From Lachnospiraceae bacterium UBA3310 (lineage in GTDB: Bacteria > Bacillota > Clostridia > Lachnospirales > Lachnospiraceae): a stretch of 64,000 bases of DNA. Under the pieces are notes generated by a model, which searched no databases, was not told the origin of the DNA, and worked only from the letters and a program-made list of their open reading frames with translations. The stretch covers positions 3,424 through 67,423 of the forward strand of contig DESQ01000035.1 of NCBI GenBank assembly GCA_002361355.1, read 5' to 3'. Below are positions 44,019 to 51,556 of the stretch, one piece after another. Numbering within the stretch: the stretch's first letter is position 1; each line of letters begins with the position of its first letter. The position numbers and the translations under genes were made by a program.

Positions 44019-46439
44019 CTATTCCGCCCCGATGCCGCTCATGGCTTCCTCAAAATAAGGAATCACGTAATCGGCTCGCTTTTTGTAAAACTCGTCCACA
44101 ACCGCAATATTTCCCCAGAAGGTGTCCGCCGTGTATTCCCCGTCGTTAAAACGGTGCCAGCTTTTCACCATGGGTTCCTCATAGCGCGCCGCCATCTCAT
44201 ATAGTTTATCATGAACCTGCGGATACGCAAAGTTTTTATTTATCATAGCGTAAAAGGTCTGCGTAAACCGCTGCCGGAACGACTCGTTTTCAAGAAGCTG
44301 CGACATGAGCACCGTGGTAAAAGGGCTGCCCGCCCAGTGCGTCTCCTCCGTAAAGGGATTGCTGTCATAAGTGCACATGCCTTCCTTGTAGATACCTGTG
44401 GATTCGTCGGTGTCATACACGCCAAAGCGCCACCTGCCGTCCGCATAGGGATTGCCGCCGCTTTCATCCACCGTCCTTGTGCGCCAGCAGCAAACGTTAT
44501 TGAGCGGCCAGTCCGAATTACCAATGTAGATTTCAAAGCAATACTGCTCGATAAAGCTCTGGATATCCATCATTTCTCCGATAGCCTCATAATATTCCGG
44601 CTGCGAGAGGTCGTTTGTCAGCGCATACTCCAAAAGCTCCTGATACAGCGAAAGATCCTCCTCTTCCCCCACGGAAACATGTTTCTCGCGTTTGATCACG
44701 ATCAGGTTGTCCTCCGGAATACCGTATTTCTCCTGATAGTATTCTTCCCCGTAGCGCGCCTGCAGATTATACAGTCCCCAAAATTCGCCGTTCAGAAAAA
44801 CCATACAGGGCTCGCCGGGCTGTGTATCCAGACTTCCTTCCGCCACCAGCGACTGGTTGAACACATCCCGCAGCATGGTCATGTTAGTATCAGCGAAGCC
44901 GGATGTCCTTAGCATTTTTCCGCCAAGCCCCAGAATATCTTCCCCATACTCGTCCCGCACATAGAAATTAAAGCCCTTCTGCCGCAGATTCCTGGACGAT
45001 CCGCCGCGGATTCTGACCCCGATCTCCTCCTCGCCCGCCAGATTTCTGTCCCTGTCAAAGAGGGTAATCTTCACGCGCCGTTCTTTCGTCCTGTCGGGGT
45101 GGGTATAATTCGCCTCAAAGGAATGCCCCATATCTTCCCGGTCTTTCTTCCAATTACGGTAGTCCTCGCCCAACATATAGATACCCCTGTCACTGGAAAA
45201 AAAGTTCTCCGGCTCCGTCTCCATAGACAGCACCTGAATCTGATCGTAGGCGGATTTCTCTCCAAATCCCACAAAATAAATCTGTGACGCCGCCCCGCTG
45301 ACCTCTCCCGCCTCGTTCATGCAGACCGCACGCACAAGCGTTCCCTTGTCAATCCGGTCTGTTGGCTGATAATCTCCCTCGCTGGAAATCCCCGTTATGG
45401 CGGCATACCCATTTTCCCTGCCGGAGGCGTCCTCTATAAGAATCGGCTCCGTATATTTCAGGGAATCCGCATCCGGCAATGTGCCGTCCGTCGTGTAGTA
45501 GATAGTCTCCCCCTCTTTCGCCGTCAAAGACAGGGCGAAAGGCTCGTCATAAAAACCGCTCGTCACCGAGAAAACAGGCGCGTCCAGTGTGGGCAGAATA
45601 TAGGGTTCAAGTCTCTCATTCCCCTCTCCCGGCGTCCCGTTTTTTACCACACTCCATCCGTCAGCAAGTCTGGCGTACGTCACATCCGCCGCCAGTGCCG
45701 GCACTTCCACCTGGTCAATCACCTTTCCCGTACTGTCGGCAAGCGTCAGTGTCTCTCCCCGCTCCCGCAGTTTGAAATCCAGATACAGGGCTGACTGCTC
45801 CTCCTCATTCTCGTCCTCATAGACGACCAGCCCCCTCCCGCTGCCGTCCGCAAACAACAGCAGATAGGAACGCGGCGCAAGCATTATTTCCGGCAGGCTT
45901 CGGCCCTCCTCCACGCGCACCCCATCCGTCAGATGCCATCCGACAATCGGCACAGCCGTGAAAGAGGGGTTGTAGAGCTCGATATAGTCGCTGTCCTTTC
46001 CGTCACTGTCCAGCGCCAGCGAAAGATTGTGGGCGCAAACCTCATTGATCACCACATGTCCGGCGGCGTAATCGTCATAGCACACGCCCGCCAGCAAAAA
46101 AGTCCACAGCGCCGTACAAAAAAACAGCGCCCGTCGTCCCCATGCCGCGTCTTTCTTTTTCCCCCGCACAAGATGCGCAAGCATAAACGCGAGACCGTAG
46201 GCCGTCACCAGCCACACGACGTACAGGAGAAGATAGGGATTATTTTTCAGATGAAACTCCATATCCCCAAAAAGCAGTGTTGTCACGCCGCCCGTACAGA
46301 CAAGAATAAGAAAGGCAAACGCCAGCGTATCCGCCACCGCGGAAAACCGGCTGCCTTTCTTATCCCTTTGATATCTCACATATGCCGGCAGCATTCCCGG
46401 TACGAGAATCAGGATAACACCCGCTACGAATTGAATCAT
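44019..46439 (-). CDS. Membrane-bound CotH-type kinase with lamin-tail and chitobiase-like domains
   Basis: The ATG at 46437-46439 has GAGGT upstream. The 806-residue protein has about four N-terminal membrane segments (1-120), a lamin-tail-like domain (about 129-255; VVINEVCAHN, DYIELYN), a chitobiase C-terminal-like domain (about 288-390; TIYYTTDGTLPD) and a CotH domain (about 455-790). The CotH part keeps RIRGGSSR, NSDWPLNN (642-649, the catalytic-loop region) and FGVYDTDES (metal Asp near 678). CotH kinases phosphorylate spore-coat proteins on Ser. Here the outward-facing domains suggest action at the cell surface. It is part of the CotH/VTC/DUF4956 gene group. Confidence 0.87.
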   Translation of the reverse strand: MIQFVAGVILILVPGMLPAYVRYQRDKKGSRFSAVADTLAFAFLILVCTGGVTTLLFGDMEFHLKNNPYLLLYVVWLVTAYGLAFMLAHLVRGKKKDAAWGRRALFFCTALWTFLLAGVCYDDYAAGHVVINEVCAHNLSLALDSDGKDSDYIELYNPSFTAVPIVGWHLTDGVRVEEGRSLPEIMLAPRSYLLLFADGSGRGLVVYEDENEEEQSALYLDFKLRERGETLTLADSTGKVIDQVEVPALAADVTYARLADGWSVVKNGTPGEGNERLEPYILPTLDAPVFSVTSGFYDEPFALSLTAKEGETIYYTTDGTLPDADSLKYTEPILIEDASGRENGYAAITGISSEGDYQPTDRIDKGTLVRAVCMNEAGEVSGAASQIYFVGFGEKSAYDQIQVLSMETEPENFFSSDRGIYMLGEDYRNWKKDREDMGHSFEANYTHPDRTKERRVKITLFDRDRNLAGEEEIGVRIRGGSSRNLRQKGFNFYVRDEYGEDILGLGGKMLRTSGFADTNMTMLRDVFNQSLVAEGSLDTQPGEPCMVFLNGEFWGLYNLQARYGEEYYQEKYGIPEDNLIVIKREKHVSVGEEEDLSLYQELLEYALTNDLSQPEYYEAIGEMMDIQSFIEQYCFEIYIGNSDWPLNNVCCWRTRTVDESGGNPYADGRWRFGVYDTDESTGIYKEGMCTYDSNPFTEETHWAGSPFTTVLMSQLLENESFRQRFTQTFYAMINKNFAYPQVHDKLYEMAARYEEPMVKSWHRFNDGEYTADTFWGNIAVVDEFYKKRADYVIPYFEEAMSGIGAE

Positions 46440-46463
46440 CACATACCTCTGCCACGTTTTTTC

Positions 46464-47543
46464 TTACACAGTGTACATCTCTTCGTAATACTTCTGATAG
46501 TCGCCGCTTGTCACATGCTCCATCCATTCCTCATGGTCGAAATACCACTCGATGGTGCGTCGGATTCCCTCCTTGAACATGGTCTCCGGCTCCCAGCCAA
46601 TCTCCTCACGTATCTTGTCCGGCGCAATTGCGTACCGCCTGTCGTGTCCCTTACGGTCTTCCACGTAAGTAATCAGATCCTCGCTGACAAGAGCCTTCCT
46701 CGGATCATTCTCCGGAAGCATCTCCTGCAAAGTCTCTATGATAATCTTTATGATCTCAATGTTCTGCTTCTCGTTGTGTCCGCCCACGTTGTAGGTCTCG
46801 AAAAGCCGCCCCTTCTCCTGCACCATGTCGATCGCCTTGGCATGATCCTCCACGTAGAGCCAGTCGCGCACATTCCTGCCGTCGCCGTAAACAGGAAGTT
46901 TCTTCCCGTTCAGGGCATTGTGAATGATCAGCGGAATCAACTTCTCCGGGAACTGATACGGCCCGTAATTGTTGGAACAGTTCGTGATATTGGCGGGAAA
47001 ATGATAGGTGTCCATATATGCCTTCACCAACATGTCCGAGCTTGCCTTGCTTGCGGAATAAGGACTGTGGGGCGCGTAGGGCGTCGTCTCATAAAAATAC
47101 CCGCCGTCCTCCTCCAACGAGCCGTATACCTCATCGGTAGACACATGCAAAAACTTTTTATCCTCCTTAAAACTCCCGTCGGGAAGTTCCCACGCGGCCT
47201 TCGCGCAGTTTAACATCACCGCCGTGCCAAGTACATTCGTCTGTACAAACACTTCCGGGTTTTTGATGCTTCTGTCCACATGGCTCTCCGCCGCGAAATG
47301 GACGACCCTGTCAATCTCATTTTCCGCAAAGATCTTTGCAATAGCTTCCTTATCGCAGATATCCGCCTTAACGAACGTGTAGTTCTCCCGTTTTTCCACT
47401 TCCTTCAGGTTTTCCGGATTGCCCGCATAGGTCAGCGCATCCACATTGATAATCCGAATCGCATCGCCATATTTTTTGAACATATAGTGAATGTAATTAG
47501 AACCGATAAATCCGGCGCCGCCTGTTACAAGATACGTTTTCAT
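46464..47543 (-). CDS. rfbB: dTDP-glucose 4,6-dehydratase
   Basis: The 359-residue short-chain dehydrogenase has the NAD-binding VTGGAGFIGSNYIHY, HFAAESHVDRSI, STDEVYGSL (catalytic-region Asp/Glu), PYSASKASSDMLV (Tyr-x3-Lys) and NCSNNYGPYQFPEKLIPL. It converts dTDP-glucose to dTDP-4-keto-6-deoxyglucose with bound NAD, the step between RfbA and RfbC. It lies 21 bases after a large GH25 gene and 24 before the CotH gene, separated from rfbA and rfbC by the CotH/VTC module. Confidence 0.96.
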   Translation of the reverse strand: MKTYLVTGGAGFIGSNYIHYMFKKYGDAIRIINVDALTYAGNPENLKEVEKRENYTFVKADICDKEAIAKIFAENEIDRVVHFAAESHVDRSIKNPEVFVQTNVLGTAVMLNCAKAAWELPDGSFKEDKKFLHVSTDEVYGSLEEDGGYFYETTPYAPHSPYSASKASSDMLVKAYMDTYHFPANITNCSNNYGPYQFPEKLIPLIIHNALNGKKLPVYGDGRNVRDWLYVEDHAKAIDMVQEKGRLFETYNVGGHNEKQNIEIIKIIIETLQEMLPENDPRKALVSEDLITYVEDRKGHDRRYAIAPDKIREEIGWEPETMFKEGIRRTIEWYFDHEEWMEHVTSGDYQKYYEEMYTV

Positions 47544-47564
47544 GGTTTTCTTTCCGCCTCCTTA

Positions 47565-50500
47565 TCAATAACTCACATAACTGATATTCATATCCACATT
47601 GCCGCTGATACCGCTGACCTTTCCCTTGGAGGAATACTGCCACAGATCATAGCGGGTCGCCGTATAAGTCGGCGCGCTCGCGTACTGTGCCAGCCACAGC
47701 TTGTAGCTGGTAAGGTTTCCCGTGTTGATCTTCTCGGTAAACCATGTCTTGTTCGCATAGACGCCTGCCTGAACGCCGGAATTTTGCACCGTCTGGCAGA
47801 ATGTCCTGCATACCGCGGTTCTGGTGTCACGGCTGATACCGTCGGCACGTCCGCCGCTTCCCTCCACATCGAGGAAGAGCGGATAATCGAGTCCGTAGCC
47901 CTTCACCAGATCAATCGCCATGGAAGCCTCCTCCACGGCCTCCACCTCGTTGACCGCCTGACTAAAGAAGTATGACCCCACTTTGAGGCCCGCCGCCTTC
48001 GCGCCTTTGATATTACTCTTAAACTTCGGATCTTCCACCAGTACGCCGGTGGAGTATCCCCGGTAACCGCAGCGGATAATCACATAGGAAACGCCGGAAT
48101 TTTTCACGGCATTCCAGTCAATATTTCCGTTGTGCTTCGACACATCGATGCCCATGACGCCCGAACTCTTAGCCATCTTGCCGTCGCTGCCGAAGCTGTA
48201 TTTGGCTCCCTGGATCACCTGATCGCCCGTCACATAGTTGCCGTCCTTATCAAAATAGTAAAGGTGTCCGTCAATGGTCTGCCAGCCGGTGTACTTGTAG
48301 GCGCTGGCTTTCCTCTTGTAAAAATGCGTGTGTTCCTGAAAATCTTTGTAGGTCGCCTCTTTGTACTTGCCATCCTTTTTATAGTAAAGCTGGTTTCCGT
48401 CCTTGTCTTTTAACTTCGCCTCCGGATCCACCACTGTCTTTTTGACCGTAATTCTGATCTCGTCAGAGATTTTGTCATTCTCCTTGCAGGCTACCCTGAT
48501 TTTGGTCTTACCCTCCTTCACGCCTGTGACAACACCGTTCTTGTCCACCTTTGCCAGCGTTTCATCCGTGCAGATCCAGACAAGCTGCGCCCCCTCCGGA
48601 TCCGATTTTGCTGTCAGCGTCAGTTTCTGGCCTATTCCTACCTCCACTTCCCGCTTACCACTGATGGTAACCTTGGAATAGTTCTTTTCACCGACCGTCA
48701 GCAGGCAGGTCAGTTCCGTATTTTTAAAGGTGACGCCGTTGCCCGATTTCAGCTTAACCTTAATGGTTGCGCTGCCGTCCTTAAGGCCTTTCACCTGACC
48801 GTCAGAATGCATGTCCGCTATAGACTTATCGCTGATCTCCCATGTCGCATAGGTTTTTGCATCGTAAGTTTTACCACTGCCGTCAACAATCTGCAGATAC
48901 GCCTTTTGGTTCTTGACGATCTTTAACTCTGTCGTGTTCAGCCTAGCTTCCACCTCGTTCTGCTTGGGTGCCTCTTTGGCTTTTACCTCCAAGGTACAAG
49001 TCAGTTCAGACGTACTGAACTTGATTCCGTCAACAGCTTTCACCTTTGCGGTAATTGTTGTATTGCCGGCAGCTATTGCCGTCACCGTACCGCCGGATAC
49101 CGTTGCAACGGAATCGCTGCCGCTACGCCAATCCGCAGAATAGGTCTTCCCGTCACTGCCCAACACGGTCAGCGTCGCGCTTCCTCCGGCTTCCAAACTC
49201 AGACTGGTCGTATTTAAATTAATATCCACCTTTGTCTCGGAAGGCTCTTGCGGTTTTTCCGGATCAGGCTTTTCTTCTGGCTTTTCGGGTTTCTCATTTC
49301 CGTTGTTATTGTCACCCTCATTACCACCGCCAGCATTGTTATCGCTAACGCTGTCAACTGCTGTCATCTTCCGAAACGCGCTGCTGGTCTTTCCCGGATC
49401 GGGAATACTCTCTAACGGCACCTGCTCGTAATCGGCATCCCCGCCGTCAACCTCAATCGGGGTCTTGGTGGACTCCACCCACTCTACCGTGTCTTTCAGG
49501 GCTGACTCCACCACTGTATTCTGTACATTGGCTTCCTCCTGCGCAACGTTGATCTCCGACTCGCTCTTCACCTCGTCCGCCACATCTACCTTCTCATAGG
49601 CGATCTTGTCCGTAACTTTAACCGAACTGCTGCCCGAGGGGAGTTTATACTTTTCCGCATCCGCTCCGGAGAGGGGCAGTATTTTGACCTCATAGCTCCC
49701 TGCGGCAACGTCCGTCTGATAAATCACGCCGTCCCTGTCATCATCCTTCAGGTTATAGCTCTTCGCGCCAGAAACTTCCACTTCGAAAGGCACACCGCCG
49801 ATCAGCTTACCCGACTTCTTATTGACAAACTTAATTTTTATATCCGAAAGAATAGATGTCAGGCGAAGCTCTACCGTCACTTCCCCGTTCTCATCCTCTT
49901 CCCCGTTTTCTTCCTGGCCTTCCGGGTCTTCTTCATCCATGTCAATCATATTGCCCAGTTTCGCAGACTCCGACACAGCAAGCAGCCCGCTTTCTCCAAT
50001 CACGGAAACGCCTTCAATCTCTTCGCCCACGGAGGCAAAAGACGCCACCTGCTTCGCTGTGGACTTGGCGTTTAAATAAATCCCGCCCGTGATACAGGCG
50101 CCCACAAGCACCAAAATTCCAAGAACGGCTACCGCCACATCCAAACCGTTCATTTCCCCGATAAAATGCATCAGGCGGGCAGCAAAACCGTCGTCCTCAT
50201 CATCGTCCTCTTCATAGTACTCATAATCTTCTTCATCGTCCTCGTCTTCGTAATCTTCCTCATCATCCTCGTCTTCATAGATTACTTCCTCGTCGTCGTC
50301 CTCCTCGACTTCGTAGATTACTTCCTCGTCGTCCTCGTCCTCCTCGACTTCATAGATTACTTCCTCATCATCGTCCTCATAATCCTCGTCTTCGTAGTCT
50401 TCCTCCACATACCGGGCAGGACGGCGTTTCGATGCAGAGGATACAGAGACGCTTCTTTTGCCGGTTTTCCTGCTTTTAGAAGCCTTCTCCTTCTGGTAAG

Positions 50501-50687
50501 CCTCAATGATATCATCGTCCAGACTCAGAAATTCTAACGTATCACCTGTCACGGTGTCGTAATCCTCGTCATCAAAACGATCGTCCTCCAGCAGATCTTC
50601 AAAACGCACCTTCTTCTTACTGCTATCCTTACGCTGATTACTATGCTGGTTTTTTGTCGTGGGTTTCCTGTTTTTCTTATTTTGCAT
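47565..50687 (-). CDS. Large membrane-anchored GH25 hydrolase with Big2 and wall-binding repeats
   Basis: The 1040-residue protein has a long cytoplasmic N terminus (about 180 residues) with a run of Asp/Glu (about 94-166), one membrane segment (about 181-205), a transthyretin-like beta domain (DRDGVIYQTDVAAGSYEV), three immunoglobulin-like Big2 domains (for example GGSATLTVLGSDGKTY, GSATIKVKLKSG), choline-binding-type repeats (YTGWQTIDGHLYYFDKDG) and a C-terminal GH25 domain (MGIDVSKHNGNIDW, FLDVEGSG, WQYSSKG). GH25 cleaves peptidoglycan glycan strands. Big2 and wall-binding repeats place it at the wall. AGGAG precedes the ATG. As first gene of the locus it has its own promoter. Confidence 0.88.
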   Translation of the reverse strand: MQNKKNRKPTTKNQHSNQRKDSSKKKVRFEDLLEDDRFDDEDYDTVTGDTLEFLSLDDDIIEAYQKEKASKSRKTGKRSVSVSSASKRRPARYVEEDYEDEDYEDDDEEVIYEVEEDEDDEEVIYEVEEDDDEEVIYEDEDDEEDYEDEDDEEDYEYYEEDDDEDDGFAARLMHFIGEMNGLDVAVAVLGILVLVGACITGGIYLNAKSTAKQVASFASVGEEIEGVSVIGESGLLAVSESAKLGNMIDMDEEDPEGQEENGEEDENGEVTVELRLTSILSDIKIKFVNKKSGKLIGGVPFEVEVSGAKSYNLKDDDRDGVIYQTDVAAGSYEVKILPLSGADAEKYKLPSGSSSVKVTDKIAYEKVDVADEVKSESEINVAQEEANVQNTVVESALKDTVEWVESTKTPIEVDGGDADYEQVPLESIPDPGKTSSAFRKMTAVDSVSDNNAGGGNEGDNNNGNEKPEKPEEKPDPEKPQEPSETKVDINLNTTSLSLEAGGSATLTVLGSDGKTYSADWRSGSDSVATVSGGTVTAIAAGNTTITAKVKAVDGIKFSTSELTCTLEVKAKEAPKQNEVEARLNTTELKIVKNQKAYLQIVDGSGKTYDAKTYATWEISDKSIADMHSDGQVKGLKDGSATIKVKLKSGNGVTFKNTELTCLLTVGEKNYSKVTISGKREVEVGIGQKLTLTAKSDPEGAQLVWICTDETLAKVDKNGVVTGVKEGKTKIRVACKENDKISDEIRITVKKTVVDPEAKLKDKDGNQLYYKKDGKYKEATYKDFQEHTHFYKRKASAYKYTGWQTIDGHLYYFDKDGNYVTGDQVIQGAKYSFGSDGKMAKSSGVMGIDVSKHNGNIDWNAVKNSGVSYVIIRCGYRGYSTGVLVEDPKFKSNIKGAKAAGLKVGSYFFSQAVNEVEAVEEASMAIDLVKGYGLDYPLFLDVEGSGGRADGISRDTRTAVCRTFCQTVQNSGVQAGVYANKTWFTEKINTGNLTSYKLWLAQYASAPTYTATRYDLWQYSSKGKVSGISGNVDMNISYVSY
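50190..50408 (-). repeat. Acidic low-complexity repeat inside the large GH25 gene
   Basis: About 73 codons (residues 94-166) encode mainly Glu, Asp and Tyr, with the unit DDEEVIYEVEED and variants repeated three times, then DEEDYED copies. The DNA is made of near-identical GAT/GAA-rich units, so the copy number could change by slippage. It lies on the cytoplasmic side of the membrane segment. Confidence 0.8.
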
Positions 50688-50776
50688 CGTATCTCCTACC
50701 TTGATTCCCGTGTTAATCTGTTGCGTCAGATTGTTTCTTTCTTTATGTAAACCGTATTTTCAAACAATTCTATAAT

Positions 50777-50805
50777 ATAGTAGCATATAAACAGCGCAAT
50801 ATCAA
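50777..50805 (-). promoter_or_regulatory. Putative promoter of the GH25 gene and polysaccharide locus
   Basis: Minus strand TTGATA (50800-50805), 17 bases, TACTAT (50777-50782), about 90 bases before the ATG. A 6-bp inverted repeat AATCTG-TTGCGT-CAGATT (50715-50732) lies in the leader. The 352-bp divergent gap 50688-51039 also holds the 11-bp repeats and a plus-strand promoter, and no gene. Confidence 0.5.
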
Positions 50806-50873
50806 GATTTATGTCTCATGCAGGGTAATAATTTTATGTAAATCGTCGGTTTCTGCGTTGTTTTTACCTTTCA

Positions 50874-50917
50874 CGCGATGATTGCGCGATGATTACGCGA
50901 TAATTACGCGGTATTTT
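50874..50917. repeat. Four 11-bp tandem repeats in the divergent promoter region
   Basis: CGCGATGATTG (50874-50884), CGCGATGATTA (50885-50895), CGCGATAATTA (50896-50906) and CGCGGTATTTT (50907-50917) follow without a gap. The 11-base period is about one helix turn, which fits cooperative binding of a regulator. They lie between the divergent promoters of the GH25 gene and the zinc-ribbon gene. Confidence 0.7.
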
Positions 50918-50958
50918 ACAGCTATTTTGCGGCATTTTCCGTCTCTATATGCTTGACT

Positions 50959-50986
50959 TTGCCACCTATAGCTGACACAATATAAG
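50959..50986 (+). promoter_or_regulatory. Putative promoter of the zinc-ribbon gene
   Basis: TTGCCA (50959-50964), 16 bases, TATAAG (50981-50986), about 55 bases before the ATG at 51040. A TTGACT six bases upstream is too far from the -10. Confidence 0.4.
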
Positions 50987-51039
50987 AGCAACTGACAAAC
51001 GGCCAACTTACAGAGATTATGGGAAAAGGGGAATTTTTC

Positions 51040-51363
51040 ATGATGTACATGCATTACTGTAAGCGTTGCCACCGAGTTCATATGCTGAACGGACATAAAC
51101 AGTTTTGTCCGAAGTGTCAGGGAATGATCACCGAGCTGAAGCTCAGTTATATGGATTATGTATCCATGAACGAGGCCCAGCGGGCATCCTTTTGCATCTG
51201 TTGCTCCGATGACGAACAACTTAAACGCCTCAGCACTACATATCGGATGTATAAGTACAGCAAATGGTATAAGGAGCTGCAGCGGCAATTAGCGCAGCCG
51301 GCGATCCATTCCTGCACCGCCACAGAGCGGAACCCGATGGAAAACGTCGTATCAATCTTATGA
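51040..51363 (+). CDS. Small zinc-ribbon-like protein of unknown function
   Basis: I start at the ATG at 51040 because AGGGG lies 8 bases upstream. The 107-residue protein has two Cys pairs 14 residues apart (CKRC near residue 6 and CPKC near 23), which can bind zinc, and a later FCICC. The rest is helical and rich in basic and aromatic residues. There is no signal peptide or membrane segment. It is the only gene on the plus strand before the SGNH gene, and ends at a possible terminator. It may bind nucleic acid or a protein partner. I know of no characterised homolog. Confidence 0.65.
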   Translation: MMYMHYCKRCHRVHMLNGHKQFCPKCQGMITELKLSYMDYVSMNEAQRASFCICCSDDEQLKRLSTTYRMYKYSKWYKELQRQLAQPAIHSCTATERNPMENVVSIL

Positions 51364-51372
51364 TACAGCAGG

Positions 51373-51428
51373 CAGAAAAAGAGAGTGTGGTTCGATTTCT
51401 TCGGATTTCGGACAACACTCCCTTTCTG
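51373..51428 (+). terminator. Possible terminator of the zinc-ribbon gene
   Basis: CAGAAA (51373-51378) and GAGTGT (51383-51388) can pair with ACACTC (51415-51420) and TTTCTG (51423-51428), with small internal loops. TTTC follows. Rest of the gap to 51544 shows only AT-rich DNA. Confidence 0.45.
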
Positions 51429-51544
51429 TTTCACCCCATTTATTCCTCCGTTCTTTCACTCTTCATGGAATCTTCACTTTTTAACAGTGGATTTTTGGGA
51501 AAAATCATAGTAAAATAGCGGGAGATGCTAAAGAAAGGATATAA

Positions 51545-51556
51545 ATGGAACTATGA
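51545..51556 (+). CDS. Possible three-codon leader ORF overlapping the next start
   Basis: ATG GAA CTA TGA at 51545-51556 has AAGGA 5 bases upstream. Its stop overlaps the start of the SGNH gene (ATGA at 51553). The SGNH ATG itself is 13 bases from AAGGA, so ribosomes may enter through this mini-ORF and reinitiate. Not proven. Confidence 0.3.
   Translation: MEL

Noticed and set aside
45933..47213. 426-residue plus-strand open frame
   Set aside because: It lies opposite rfbB and the CotH gene, both with clear motifs; no ribosome site and an arginine/histidine/leucine-rich composition typical of a reverse-strand shadow.
50190..50408. CRISPR or transposon repeat
   Set aside because: The repeats are in frame and encode an acidic tract in one protein.
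50874..50917. CRISPR-like repeat
   Set aside because: Units are only 11 bases and directly adjacent without spacers, so they fit a regulator site and not a CRISPR array.
50688..51039. Riboswitch or tRNA in the largest gap
   Set aside because: No cloverleaf, known aptamer core or conserved loop was found; only promoters, a small inverted repeat and tandem repeats.
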